Both the position numbers and the translations under genes were made by a program. From contig JAFZUL010000165.1 of assembly GCA_017618355.1 (NCBI GenBank), positions 1 through 32,243 on the forward strand: DNA of 32,243 nucleotides, written 5' to 3'. This DNA comes from Muribaculaceae bacterium (lineage in GTDB: Bacteria; Bacteroidota; Bacteroidia; Bacteroidales; Muribaculaceae). Positions within the stretch are counted from its first letter, which is position 1; the number at the start of each line of letters is the position of its first letter. Below are positions 1 through 7,845 of this stretch, in pieces. The notes under the pieces are model-generated. The model ran no database searches and was not told where the DNA came from. It worked only from the letters and a program-made list of their open reading frames with translations.

Positions 1-186
1 CTTCGTGCCAGCTCCCCTATCTTAGGGGAGCAGCTGATACACAGCAAATTATTTTCGTCGAACTCACGTTAAGATAGAGAGGGCGAGGGGGAGTATGAAA
101 AGAGTAAATAATTGGAATCATATTAGTTAATCATACTCCTTAGTCACTTCGTGACAGCTCCTCTATCTTAGAGGAGCAGCTAAAAT
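1..186. repeat. Dispersed palindromic repeat, copy A
   Basis: This non-coding stretch recurs almost unchanged at 25692-25877 in the same orientation. It contains two hairpins of one design: GCTCCCCTA-TCT-TAGGGGAGC at 11-31 and GCTCCTCTA-TCT-TAGAGGAGC at 157-177. Between them lie a conserved GTCGAACTCACGTTA block (58-72), a GGGGGAGTATGA block, a variable spacer of about 30 nt and a TCATACTCC block. The outer blocks are nearly identical between copies while the spacer has diverged, so the structured ends seem to be what is maintained. The copy begins at the window edge and may extend further left. The architecture suggests a REP- or MITE-like element; no transposase is visible. Confidence 0.85.
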
Positions 187-208
187 AAATACATTTGAAT
201 CACTCTTT

Positions 209-910
209 TTACTTAATGTGGAAATCGCGATAGGCTACTTTGGGGTTGTTGAGGTCGTTGAGATGGAGACGCAGGGTGTGGCAGGGGGCGTTAGGGCTTT
301 TAAGTGCGGCAACGTTTATCGACATGTAAAATTCGCGCCACTGGAAGATGCTGTCGCTGGGGGTGTTGAGAAGGTCGTGGACGAGGTAGGCATCAACAAT
401 CTCGTTGTATTTCGTGTCGCGGTCAATCATCATGTAGAGATAACGGTTTTTGTTGGTGGTCTCGGCTTGTCCGTGTATGTTGATGAACTCGCCTGTTCGC
501 CATGCGCTTATGAGTTTGATAGGCCGCATAGAGTAGGTGTCGAGGGGATTGGCATTGACACGAATAGAGTCGTTGATTACGCGTGAGAAGCCTACGGCGT
601 AGATGTTCCAGTAGGAGTTGTCGCTAGCGCGGTGGTTGATGGAGTAGGTGAGAAGGAGGCGTTCGTTTTTCTTTACCTTGTCGGGCGCTCCCACGTTGGT
701 GAAGAGATTGACGGCTGGGTCGTCGTCACGTCCGTCAAGGCGGAAGATGGCGTGGTTGTCATCGTCAAGCCCAGTGTAGGTGACGATATCAACAACCTGT
801 GTCTCAAAAGTCTCATCAAGTGTCCCGTCATGGCTGCGATTGCAAGCAATTAAAAGAAGCATAAAGAGACAAATAGATATGCTTCTTACCAAATTTCGCT
901 GGTGTGTCAT
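209..910 (-). CDS. NigD-like outer-membrane lipoprotein
   Basis: A predicted 233-residue lipoprotein. From the chosen ATG (complement of 908-910) it opens with Arg residues, a hydrophobic stretch and a lipobox ending LLIAC, giving Cys23 as the lipidated residue. After a short linker comes a beta-rich OB-like segment (residues about 35-110) with a run resembling 'lFxNvG-DKVKKNERLLLTYS', then a second beta-rich half ending DLNNPKVAYRDFHIK. This two-domain pattern fits the NigD-like family, a Bacteroidales lipoprotein family of unknown function; the match is from memory, so it is moderate. A longer reading frame reaches 1003, but that extension is translated repeat sequence and would bury the signal peptide. 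The start codon itself lies in a repeat (GGGGGAGTATGA). Confidence 0.65.
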   Translation of the reverse strand: MTHQRNLVRSISICLFMLLLIACNRSHDGTLDETFETQVVDIVTYTGLDDDNHAIFRLDGRDDDPAVNLFTNVGAPDKVKKNERLLLTYSINHRASDNSYWNIYAVGFSRVINDSIRVNANPLDTYSMRPIKLISAWRTGEFINIHGQAETTNKNRYLYMMIDRDTKYNEIVDAYLVHDLLNTPSDSIFQWREFYMSINVAALKSPNAPCHTLRLHLNDLNNPKVAYRDFHIK

Positions 911-942
911 ACTCCCCCTCGCCCCCTCTATCTTAGAGGGGG
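907..942. repeat. Partial copy of the palindromic repeat at a gene start
   Basis: The plus strand carries TCATACTCCCCCTC followed by the hairpin CCCCCTCTA-TCT-TAGAGGGGG (922-942). It is the same unit found at 11-31, 157-177, 25606-25626, 25702-25722 and 25847-25868. Read on the minus strand it ends in AGGGGGAGTATGA, whose ATG is the best start codon of the lipoprotein gene. Only one half of the composite element is present here. Confidence 0.75.
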
Positions 943-1005
943 AGCTATTGGTGGCAGCTTTATTTAGTTGTGAGTTATGCATTATGAATTGTGTGCTAAA
1001 CAAGA

Positions 1006-1671
1006 TTATGCATTTTGCATTATTAAACCGTCGCGCATGTGGAGCACTCGGTCCACGTTGCTGTTTCCTGCGAGGCCTTCGTCGTGGGTGACAATGACGA
1101 AGGTGTGGTTAAACTCCTTGCGCAGGTCGAAGAAGAGCTGGTGCAGCTCCTGCTTGTTCTGCGAGTCTAGAGATCCCGAAGGCTCGTCGGCAAGAATCAC
1201 TTTGGGGTTGTTGATGAGGGCGCGTGCCACAGCCGCCCGCTGACGCTCACCACCGCTGAGTTGCGCAGGCTTGTGTTCAAGTCTGCCGCCTAATCCCAGA
1301 TGGTCGAGCAGCTTGCGTGCCCGTTCGTAGGCATCGCTCTTCTTGTCACCGCCAATGAGGGCAGGTATGGCGACATTCTCGAGAGTGGTGAACTCTGGCA
1401 ACAGCTGGTGGAACTGGAACACGAAACCGATGTTGCGATTGCGGAAGTGTGCCAGTTCGCGCTGCTTGAGTTTCAGCACATCGGTGCCGTCATATAGCAC
1501 CTGTCCGCCTTGAGGCGCATCGAGAGTGCCTATGATTTGCAGCAGCGTAGTCTTACCCGCACCGCTAGGCCCCACGATGGCTACAATCTCGCCGTCGTTG
1601 ATGGTGACCGAGACCCCTTTCAGGACCTCAAGGTCACCATAGCGTTTTGTTATGTTTTTAGCTTCAATCAT
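1006..1671 (-). CDS. lolD: LolD-type ABC transporter ATP-binding protein
   Basis: A 221-residue nucleotide-binding subunit of the LolD/MacB class, which powers extraction of lipoproteins from the inner membrane (LolCDE) or export by related three-part pumps. Visible motifs are Walker A GPSGAGKT (34-41), Q-loop near Gln86, signature LSGGERQR (138-145), Walker B VILADEP (158-164) with Glu163, D-loop SLD and H-loop His196 in VTHD. The start [12 protein letters not shown] is chosen because the 24 residues upstream in the longer frame read through a hairpin and look non-coding. No LolC/E-like permease is in the window; separated LolD genes are common in Bacteroidota. The last codons (MQNA) run into a 'gcattatg'-type intergenic sequence. 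Confidence 0.8.
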   Translation of the reverse strand: MIEAKNITKRYGDLEVLKGVSVTINDGEIVAIVGPSGAGKTTLLQIIGTLDAPQGGQVLYDGTDVLKLKQRELAHFRNRNIGFVFQFHQLLPEFTTLENVAIPALIGGDKKSDAYERARKLLDHLGLGGRLEHKPAQLSGGERQRAAVARALINNPKVILADEPSGSLDSQNKQELHQLFFDLRKEFNHTFVIVTHDEGLAGNSNVDRVLHMRDGLIMQNA

Positions 1672-1690
1672 TGTTTGGTGGAAGGTGTAA

Positions 1691-1735
1691 GGTGGAAAGT
1701 GGAAGGGTGAATTCCTTTCCACGTTCCACCTTTTT
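1691..1735. terminator. Imperfect hairpin between the oligopeptidase and lolD genes
   Basis: GGTGGAAAGTGGA (1691-1703) pairs imperfectly with TTTCCACGTTCCACC (1716-1730), followed on the plus strand by five T residues. A further GGTGGAAGGTG-like copy precedes it, so the block is also internally repetitive. The flanking genes both run on the minus strand. It could weaken read-through from the oligopeptidase gene into lolD, or be a simple intergenic repeat. Confidence 0.35.
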
Positions 1736-1756
1736 CGTTTCACGCACCATTGCGCA

Positions 1757-3862
1757 TTATGGTTTTACCCCTAAGTTATACATGATAAACGACTGGATGT
1801 CGGTGTACTCCTCGATTACTTTGCTCATGGGTTTGCCGTGGCCGTGTCCGGCATTGACGTCGATGCGGATAAGCTTCACGGCGTTGCCGGTGTTGCTGGC
1901 TTGGAGCTGAGCGGCATATTTGAATGAGTGGGCAGGCACCACACGGTCATCGTGGTCGCTGGTGGTGACCATGATGGGTGGATAAGGTGTGCCGTCGTTC
2001 TTAATGGTGTGGAGTGGCGAGTAGTCCTTCAGATATTGGAACATCTCGGGGCTGTCGTCGCTGCGGCCATAGTCGGGCGCCCAGTTCCAGCCAATGGTGA
2101 AGAGGTGGTAGCGCAGCATGTCCATCACGCCCACCTGAGGCACTGCGGCACCCCACAGGTCGGGACGCTGGTTCACTACAGCTCCTACGAGCAGACCGCC
2201 ATTGCTGCCGCCATTGCAGGCAATTTTGCCTTTCTTGGTGTAACCCTGGTCGATGAGCCACTCGGCAGCCGCGATGAAGTCGTCAAACACGTTCTGCTTC
2301 TGCATCTTGGTGCCAGCCTTGTGCCAATCCTCGCCATATTCGCCACCGCCGCGTAGGTTGGTGTAGGCGCAGATGCCTCCCTGGTCAATCATGGCAAATG
2401 GTGTGCGCGCATAGCTGAAGCCTGGGTTCATCGACACGTTGAAGCCACCATAACCATATAAGAACACTGGTCGCTTGCCGTCCTTCTTCATGCCCTTCTT
2501 GTAGATGAGGAACATAGGAATCTTGGTGCCGTCCTTGCTGGGATAGAACACCTGCTCGGTGACGTAGTCGGCGGGATTGAGAGCGATTTTAGGCTCAAAG
2601 AACGGCTTCGACTCGTTGGTCTCGGCATTGTAGCTGTAGATGGTTGTTGGGAAGGTGTAAGAGGTAAAGCTGTAGAACACTTCGCTGCGCTTGTTCTTGC
2701 TGCTGAAGCCCACCGAGCCAAGAGTAGGCAGCTTGATTTCTTGAATCTCCTTGCCGTTCTTGTCGTAGAGATAGGCATGGCTGCTGGCGTCGCGGTCGTA
2801 GGTTACGATAAACTTGTGATTCGACATCTGAATGCCGCTGAGCACCCACTGCTTCTCGGGGATGAACTCGGTGAAGTTCTTGGGGCTAAGGTTCTCGGCA
2901 TCGTATGCCAGCACTTTGTAGCGAGGCGCGTTCTGGTTAGTCATGACATATATCTTGCCGTGGTCAACACCGATAGGCCCGAAGGCATATTCGCCGTCTT
3001 CGGCAATCTTGATGTAGTGTGGATTGACGTTCTTGAGGTCCTTAACGAAGAGTGCGTTGCCCTCGCCAGCGCTTTGCATGATGAAGACGTAGCGCTCGTC
3101 CTCATCAACGCCCACTTGGTGGAAGAGCAGTGGGTTGTCGTAGCTGCGGAACTCGAGGTAGTCATCCTCTTGTGGTGTGCCCAATTTGTGGTACATCACT
3201 TTGTGCCACTCGTTCTTCGACGACTTGGCGTCTTCGGGCTTGTCGTATGCGCTGTAGAAGAAGCCGTCGCCCAGCCACTGCGCGTCGGTGAACTTAGCCC
3301 AAATGATGTGGTCGTCGAGCATCTTGTTCTCTTTGAGGTCGTGTACGATAATTTCGTTCCAGTCGCTGCCGTTGCGGGTGATGGTGTAGGCGGCATAGCG
3401 TCCGTCTTTCGAGAAATTAAGGCTCTGCAAAGCCACAGTGCCGTCCTGGCTTAGGGTGTTGGGGTCGAATACCAAGCGCTCCTCGCCGTCTAGCTTGTCC
3501 TTAACATATAAGACGCTCTGGTTCTGCAGACCGTCGTTCTTGAAATAGTAGATTTTGTCCTTTACATAGAATGGTGTGCCCATCTTGGGATAGTTGGCGA
3601 GTTCGGTGAGGCGTTTCTTCACTTTGTCGCGGAAAGGAATTTTCTTGAGATAGGCTTGAGTGATTTCGTTCTCGGCTTTTACCCACTGGGCTGTCTCAGT
3701 GCTGTTGTCGTCTTCGAGCCAACGGTAGGGATCGGCTACTTTAGTGCCGAAGTAGTCGTCGGTGACATCAACGGTACGTGCCTTAGGGTAATTGATTTTT
3801 TGCTGAGCCACTGCTGAGCCAGCAATCGTGAGTGCTGCGCACATGATAATGAATTTTTTCAT
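1757..3862 (-). CDS. Secreted prolyl oligopeptidase, peptidase family S9A
   Basis: A 701-residue serine peptidase that cuts short peptides after proline. A classical signal peptide ([20 protein letters not shown]) indicates export, probably to the periplasm. The N-terminal part (about 25-70) has the S9A opening [10 protein letters not shown], followed by a seven-bladed beta-propeller (about 75-440) and the alpha/beta-hydrolase domain. The catalytic serine is Ser553 in CNGGSNGG, the acidic residue lies in SDHDDRVVP (635-643), and the histidine is His673 in NAGHGHG. Length and spacing match the well-studied family (about 700 residues; Ser554/Asp641/His680 in the porcine enzyme). It is read alone upstream of lolD; a weak hairpin separates them. 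Nothing looks truncated. Confidence 0.95.
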   Translation of the reverse strand: MKKFIIMCAALTIAGSAVAQQKINYPKARTVDVTDDYFGTKVADPYRWLEDDNSTETAQWVKAENEITQAYLKKIPFRDKVKKRLTELANYPKMGTPFYVKDKIYYFKNDGLQNQSVLYVKDKLDGEERLVFDPNTLSQDGTVALQSLNFSKDGRYAAYTITRNGSDWNEIIVHDLKENKMLDDHIIWAKFTDAQWLGDGFFYSAYDKPEDAKSSKNEWHKVMYHKLGTPQEDDYLEFRSYDNPLLFHQVGVDEDERYVFIMQSAGEGNALFVKDLKNVNPHYIKIAEDGEYAFGPIGVDHGKIYVMTNQNAPRYKVLAYDAENLSPKNFTEFIPEKQWVLSGIQMSNHKFIVTYDRDASSHAYLYDKNGKEIQEIKLPTLGSVGFSSKNKRSEVFYSFTSYTFPTTIYSYNAETNESKPFFEPKIALNPADYVTEQVFYPSKDGTKIPMFLIYKKGMKKDGKRPVFLYGYGGFNVSMNPGFSYARTPFAMIDQGGICAYTNLRGGGEYGEDWHKAGTKMQKQNVFDDFIAAAEWLIDQGYTKKGKIACNGGSNGGLLVGAVVNQRPDLWGAAVPQVGVMDMLRYHLFTIGWNWAPDYGRSDDSPEMFQYLKDYSPLHTIKNDGTPYPPIMVTTSDHDDRVVPAHSFKYAAQLQASNTGNAVKLIRIDVNAGHGHGKPMSKVIEEYTDIQSFIMYNLGVKP

Positions 3863-3916
3863 ATAGTTTAGTTGTTAATTTTTAGTTCTAAGTTATTAGT
3901 TTTTTATGCCTTAACT

Positions 3917-4558
3917 TTAATCATTATCTAGCGGGAAACGCTTTTTTTCAAATGATTTCAGTCCTTGGTCTTCTTGCTTTATGATTACAGGCATTCCCAC
4001 TCGGGCGTATTGCTCTTTGAGAGTTATGATGTCGGGGTCATGGAGGCGGATGCAGCCTTCGCTGGCACGTCCAGGCACCGATTCATCGTTGTTGGTGCTG
4101 CCGTGGATGCCTATGCCGTGATGTCCAGGAGTCTTGAGGCGCAGGAACCATTTGCCGTAGGCGAGTATTGCGCCTCGTCCGTCGCCAAAGTCATGTGTCC
4201 AGTCGCCAGCGGGCTTGATGGCATCGATGATGAATGGTTCGCCTGGCTCGCTCTCAGGGGTGCGCATGTCACCCTCTTTCTGCTTTTGCCCTTTATTAAG
4301 ACTCAGGCACACAGGGAATTGCGCCACAGGCACCGTGTCATCCTTAACGGGTGCATAGACGGTAAGCAGCAGGTCTTTCTTGGAGATGACGATGAACGTC
4401 TTGCTCTTGTCATAGTCGCCTTTGTAGATGTCCTTGTATTTCTCTTTCTTTTCGCGTGGCGCTGATGATGACTTGCTGTTCTCATCCTTCTTCCCGCCGC
4501 AGCTAGTTACTGCAGTGACAACAGCAACGAGCATTATTAATGTGAGTATCTTTCTCAT
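3917..4558 (-). CDS. L,D-transpeptidase (YkuD family) lipoprotein
   Basis: A 213-residue envelope protein with a lipobox (TAVTSC, Cys20) and a charged linker (about 25-45), so it is probably anchored to a membrane. The YkuD domain follows: a strand with TFIVISKKDLLLTVY, then HGIGIHGSTN and the catalytic segment SEGCIRLHDPD with nucleophile Cys169. YkuD enzymes form 3-3 peptidoglycan cross-links or attach proteins to peptidoglycan; which of these applies cannot be told from sequence. It is 71 nt downstream of a paralogue that shares nearly every motif, indicating tandem duplication. The lipid anchor distinguishes it from that paralogue. Confidence 0.9.
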   Translation of the reverse strand: MRKILTLIMLVAVVTAVTSCGGKKDENSKSSSAPREKKEKYKDIYKGDYDKSKTFIVISKKDLLLTVYAPVKDDTVPVAQFPVCLSLNKGQKQKEGDMRTPESEPGEPFIIDAIKPAGDWTHDFGDGRGAILAYGKWFLRLKTPGHHGIGIHGSTNNDESVPGRASEGCIRLHDPDIITLKEQYARVGMPVIIKQEDQGLKSFEKKRFPLDND

Positions 4559-4629
4559 GTTTAAAAATCTCTAATCCCTAATCGGTGCTCAGCACCAACT
4601 AATCCTTAATCTTTAATCAGCGCAAAGCG

Positions 4630-5256
4630 CTACTTCACTGGCACGGCTTTGGCGTGGGCTTTGAGTTCCCAGGGCCATGGGCCCTCGGTCTCGCTTTTGA
4701 TGATTACAGGCATGTTAAGATAGGCATATTTCTCCTTGAGGATAATGATGTCGGGGTCGCGCAGGCGGACGCATCCCTCGCTGTGGCGACCAGGCACGCT
4801 GCTCTCATTGTTGGTGCTGCCATGGATGCCTATGCCTGTATGGCCAGGAGTATATAGGCTGAGGAACCACGCTCCATAGGCTTTGATGTTGCCGCGGCCG
4901 TCGTGGAAGTTGTGAGTCCATGCCGAGGCGTTGCGAATCGCCTGGATGTGGAATGGTTTGCTCTGCTTGCACTCAGGAGTCTTGTTGTCGCCCTTGCGCT
5001 GCTTTTGCCCTTTGTTTCGGCTCAGGCAGGCGGGGAACTTAGCCATTAGCACGGTGTCTTTGCCCACTATTCCATAGACATAAAGCCGCAGCTCGGTCTT
5101 TGATACCACGATAAACGTGTTTTTTTTATCGATTTCTGGGGTTTGGTAAAACACTGTCTTGTCGGCGGGCTTGGTGGCAAGTTCGGCATCAACAATCTGT
5201 GCGTTGGCACCAAAAGCCAAGCAGCCAAGTACCAATAATGTCAAAAAATTCTTCAT
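4630..5256 (-). CDS. L,D-transpeptidase (YkuD family), secreted paralogue
   Basis: A 208-residue paralogue of the adjacent downstream enzyme. It has a type I signal peptide (MKNFLTLLVLGCLAFGANAQ) and no lipobox, so it should be soluble in the periplasm. Shared motifs are NTFIVVSKTELRLYVYG, NKGQKQRKGDNKTPE, HTGIGIHGSTNNESSVPG and SEGCVRLRDPD with catalytic Cys162. The C-terminus is basic (ELKAHAKAVPVK). Being first after a good minus-strand promoter (5358-5387), it probably leads a two-gene unit with the lipoprotein version. The pair differs mainly in anchoring, suggesting division of labour between free and membrane-tethered cross-linking; this is inference. Confidence 0.9.
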   Translation of the reverse strand: MKNFLTLLVLGCLAFGANAQIVDAELATKPADKTVFYQTPEIDKKNTFIVVSKTELRLYVYGIVGKDTVLMAKFPACLSRNKGQKQRKGDNKTPECKQSKPFHIQAIRNASAWTHNFHDGRGNIKAYGAWFLSLYTPGHTGIGIHGSTNNESSVPGRHSEGCVRLRDPDIIILKEKYAYLNMPVIIKSETEGPWPWELKAHAKAVPVK

Positions 5257-5357
5257 AATGATATTGTGATTTTGTCTATTTTACATAAAATGCTCACGCT
5301 CGCAAGGCACCAAGCAAGCTTGTGCTTTGTCTCGCTTAATCGCATTTTTCTAGCTTA

Positions 5358-5387
5358 CAAAGATACAGAATTTTCGTTTAACACAAA
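5358..5387 (-). promoter_or_regulatory. Sigma-ABfr-type promoter for the L,D-transpeptidase pair
   Basis: On the minus strand TATCTTTG (complement of 5358-5365) matches TAnnTTTG exactly, with TTTG (complement of 5384-5387) about 18 nt upstream. The transcript would have a 5' leader of roughly 95 nt containing a CAAGCTTG-centred inverted repeat near 5317. Confidence 0.6.
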
Positions 5388-5494
5388 AAATAAAGGTAGT
5401 GAAGACAACGTTTTTCTAAAAAAATAAAGAAAAAATAGTTTTTATTGTAGTTTTTGCACAATTATTGCGTCTTATAGATGTAACGAACAAGAAA

Positions 5495-5977
5495 ATGGAA
5501 AAAACTGAATCCAATTTCAGGCAGTTGCTTCAGGAGCACAAGAGTACGATTTACTCGGTGTGCTATATGTTCTCGCAGAAGCATGAAGAGGTGGAAGACC
5601 TGTTTCAGGAGACGCTCATCAACTTGTGGAATGGTCTCGACAAGTTTGAGGGGCGGAGCAGCACAGGCACATGGGTGTGGCGCATAGCCCTCAACACCTG
5701 CATCACCAGCGACCGCAAGAAGAAAAAGCGTATCGATACCGTGCCGTTGACCATTGACCGCGATTTCCATGATGAGAACACAGTCGAGAACCGTCAAGTG
5801 AAGCTGCTGCATCAGCGCATCAGCCGCCTCCAGCCCTTCGACCGTGCCATTGTGCTGCTGTGGCTTGAGAACATGAGCTACGACGATATTGCCGCCATAG
5901 TGGGCATCTCCACTAAGGCAGTGGGAGTGAGGCTAGTGAGAATACGTGAGCAATTAAAGAATATGAAAGACAACTAA
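5495..5977 (+). CDS. ECF-type RNA polymerase sigma factor
   Basis: A 160-residue sigma-70-family factor with only regions 2 and 4, as expected for the ECF group. Region 2 spans about 10-75 (HKSTIYSVCYMFSQ, EEVEDLFQETLINLWN, TGTWVWRIALNTCI). Region 4 spans about 105-158 with the helix-turn-helix MSYDDIAAIVGISTKAVGVR. A reading frame extends upstream to a TTG at 5465, but the ATG at 5495 (MEKTESNFRQ) gives the normal N-terminus. A box TAGTTTTTG (5448-5456) is close to the housekeeping -7 element but carries one extra T. The gene is followed after 12 nt by a membrane protein and then an M50 protease, suggesting control by the membrane partner. Confidence 0.9.
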   Translation: MEKTESNFRQLLQEHKSTIYSVCYMFSQKHEEVEDLFQETLINLWNGLDKFEGRSSTGTWVWRIALNTCITSDRKKKKRIDTVPLTIDRDFHDENTVENRQVKLLHQRISRLQPFDRAIVLLWLENMSYDDIAAIVGISTKAVGVRLVRIREQLKNMKDN

Positions 5978-5989
5978 AAACGAAAATAT

Positions 5990-6592
5990 ATGGAAACTGA
6001 AAACAACATGACTGAGCTTGAGCAGATGCGAGAGCAGATGAACATCTTCAAGAGCCGCCTCAATGAGCAGCAGATCATTAACGAGCAATTGGTGCGCAAC
6101 AGCATGGGCGGCAAGATGTCGTGGATAAAGAATTTTGTGTGGGGAGAGATTATCATCGTGCCCATATTCTTGCTGTTATATGCACCTTTCCATGCTCAAA
6201 TGGGACTCTCGTGGTGGCTGTTCGCCTTCCTGGTAGTGGGCCTAATCGCCGACGCCATTGGTGATTTCATCATCAACCGCATTCCTAAAAGCCAGTTGCT
6301 TAGTGGCGATCTGGTGGAGACCAGCAAGCGCCTGGCAAAGATGAAAAAGCAGCGCGCTCAGTGGTTCATCATTGGGCTTATCTTTGTCCTGATATGTTTT
6401 GTGTGGTTATGTGCCGAACTAATTATGGGTTCAAAATATGCTGGCCAAAATGCCTTGTCCTATTTTGTGATTGGCGGGTCCGTTATAGGTGGAATTATAG
6501 GATTCATCATCGCATGGATCATCTTCCGCAAGATGCAGAAGACTAATAACCAGCTCATCGAGCAAATAAATCAAATAACTAAAGAAGATTAA
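5990..6592 (+). CDS. Four-helix membrane protein, possible anti-sigma partner
   Basis: A 200-residue protein I cannot assign to a named family. The N-terminal 40 residues are rich in Glu, Gln and Met and likely form a cytoplasmic helix or coiled coil. Predicted membrane helices are about 51-66, 72-94, 125-144 and 156-179, and the C-terminus (KMQKTNNQLIEQINQITKED) is again helical and charged. It starts 12 nt after the ECF sigma gene and ends 6 nt before the M50 protease gene, so the three are almost certainly co-transcribed. In Bacteroidales a small membrane protein just downstream of an ECF sigma is often presumed to restrain it, but no zinc-binding anti-sigma motif is present. A second ATG lies at 6008. 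Confidence 0.75.
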   Translation: METENNMTELEQMREQMNIFKSRLNEQQIINEQLVRNSMGGKMSWIKNFVWGEIIIVPIFLLLYAPFHAQMGLSWWLFAFLVVGLIADAIGDFIINRIPKSQLLSGDLVETSKRLAKMKKQRAQWFIIGLIFVLICFVWLCAELIMGSKYAGQNALSYFVIGGSVIGGIIGFIIAWIIFRKMQKTNNQLIEQINQITKED

Positions 6593-6598
6593 GAGACA

Positions 6599-7747
6599 AT
6601 GAAGAAGGCTTTTACAATCTTATTGTCACTGGCTGTGGGATGTGCCTTGGGGCTCGTTATCGTAATGCTGGGCAAGAGTAGTGGCTCAACGAGTGGCGAC
6701 GCTGTTAATCCTGTCGTTGATGTGGTTGCCCTCTTTGTTGCCGTGGCGCTTGCTGCTTACCTCCAGATTATCCTTCATGAGGCAGGCCACCTGGTGTGCG
6801 GACTGTTGAGTGGCTACCATTTTGTGTCGTTCCGCGTTGGATCTCTCACTCTCTTAAATGATGGTAACGGCAAACTGCGTTTCAAGCATTTCAAAATTGC
6901 AGGTACAGGAGGCCAGTGCCTTATGTCACCTCCTGATGTGCCAATCGACAAGTTGCCTACTGGACTTTACAATGCTGGAGGCTCACTTATGAACCTGCTG
7001 TGCGCCACTGTGGCGTTATTGTTGATTATCTACTGTGACAATATGCACTTCTTTGTCAAGTATTTTCTTTCAGCTACTGTAGCGGTGGGCTATGTATTCG
7101 CTTTGCTGAACGGTATTCCCATGAAACTTGGAGGTATGGCCAATGATGGTCATAACATGCTGTATCTCAGACGCGACAAGCAATCGGTGAAGGGATTCTA
7201 CTCACAACTTGTCATCAATGAGAAACAACAAAATGGAACACGACTTTCGCAGATGCCCGAAGAATTGTTCAATCTTGATGGAGATATTAATTTTAGCGAT
7301 CCTATGCAAGCCAACGTGGAACTGATGCGCTGTTCGCGTGTGCTTGACCAGGGCGATATAGAGCAGGCTTACCGTCTTTTAAATGAACTGAATGATTCCC
7401 ATCTGCATGAATTGATGACGCTATATCAACTTGAAGCTCAAAGTGAGTTGTTGTATGCCTGTCTTGCCTCTGGCCATATCAATCAGGCAAAGAGCCTCTT
7501 AAACGACCAGTTGGAACGTTACATTACTAAGTATGCCAGTGTAATGACCTGCAAGCAGCGCACGCTCATGGCAAAGGCTCTGATTCTTGACGGAGATCGT
7601 GCAGAGGCCGAGCGGCTTTACAATGATGTCGTCGCCCGCCGTGATAGCTACCTGATGCCAGGCGAGGTGAAGAGCGACATTGAGTTGATGAAACATCTGC
7701 TCGAGGCGCAAAATAATGACCAAAATCAAGTAAAATCAACAAATTAA
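6599..7747 (+). CDS. M50 (site-2-protease-like) membrane zinc peptidase with helical C-terminal region
   Basis: A 382-residue membrane protein. Helix one is at about 5-25 and helix two (about 39-64) ends in the zinc-binding motif HEAGH (60-64). A later membrane segment (about 158-172) leads into NGIPMKLGGMANDG, with Asn171, Pro174 and Asp183 in the arrangement of the second M50 metal-binding motif. Residues about 200-375 are soluble and helical, with alternating small and Leu residues like TPR-type repeats. M50 enzymes cut inside membranes, often to release sigma factors from anti-sigma proteins. Its place 6 nt after the membrane protein in a sigma operon supports that role, but a housekeeping role is possible. 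No PDZ domain is seen. Confidence 0.8.
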   Translation: MKKAFTILLSLAVGCALGLVIVMLGKSSGSTSGDAVNPVVDVVALFVAVALAAYLQIILHEAGHLVCGLLSGYHFVSFRVGSLTLLNDGNGKLRFKHFKIAGTGGQCLMSPPDVPIDKLPTGLYNAGGSLMNLLCATVALLLIIYCDNMHFFVKYFLSATVAVGYVFALLNGIPMKLGGMANDGHNMLYLRRDKQSVKGFYSQLVINEKQQNGTRLSQMPEELFNLDGDINFSDPMQANVELMRCSRVLDQGDIEQAYRLLNELNDSHLHELMTLYQLEAQSELLYACLASGHINQAKSLLNDQLERYITKYASVMTCKQRTLMAKALILDGDRAEAERLYNDVVARRDSYLMPGEVKSDIELMKHLLEAQNNDQNQVKSTN

Positions 7748-7791
7748 CAATTAATAATAATACAAATCGGTATTTTTTATCAATTAATAAC

Positions 7792-7799
7792 TACTTTTG
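7792..7799 (+). promoter_or_regulatory. Probable -7 element for the M16 peptidase gene
   Basis: TACTTTTG matches TAnnTTTG and lies 46 nt before the first possible ATG, in an AT-rich interval after the M50 gene stop. No clear TTTG partner is seen 19-21 nt upstream. Confidence 0.45.
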
Positions 7800-7845
7800 T
7801 AGGTTTAAATGAAGTAAAATACTATTTATATATTCTTTAAAATTA

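Noticed and set aside
1-186. CRISPR array
   Set aside because: The repeats are few, of unequal spacing and are themselves palindromic elements; there are no regular spacers and no cas genes.
911-1003. N-terminal extension of the NigD-like lipoprotein
   Set aside because: The 31 extra residues (containing SPSKIEGARGS) are translated repeat sequence and would place the signal peptide internally.
2741-3454. 237-residue plus-strand frame inside the prolyl oligopeptidase gene
   Set aside because: Antisense shadow of a gene with a complete catalytic triad; no motif of its own.
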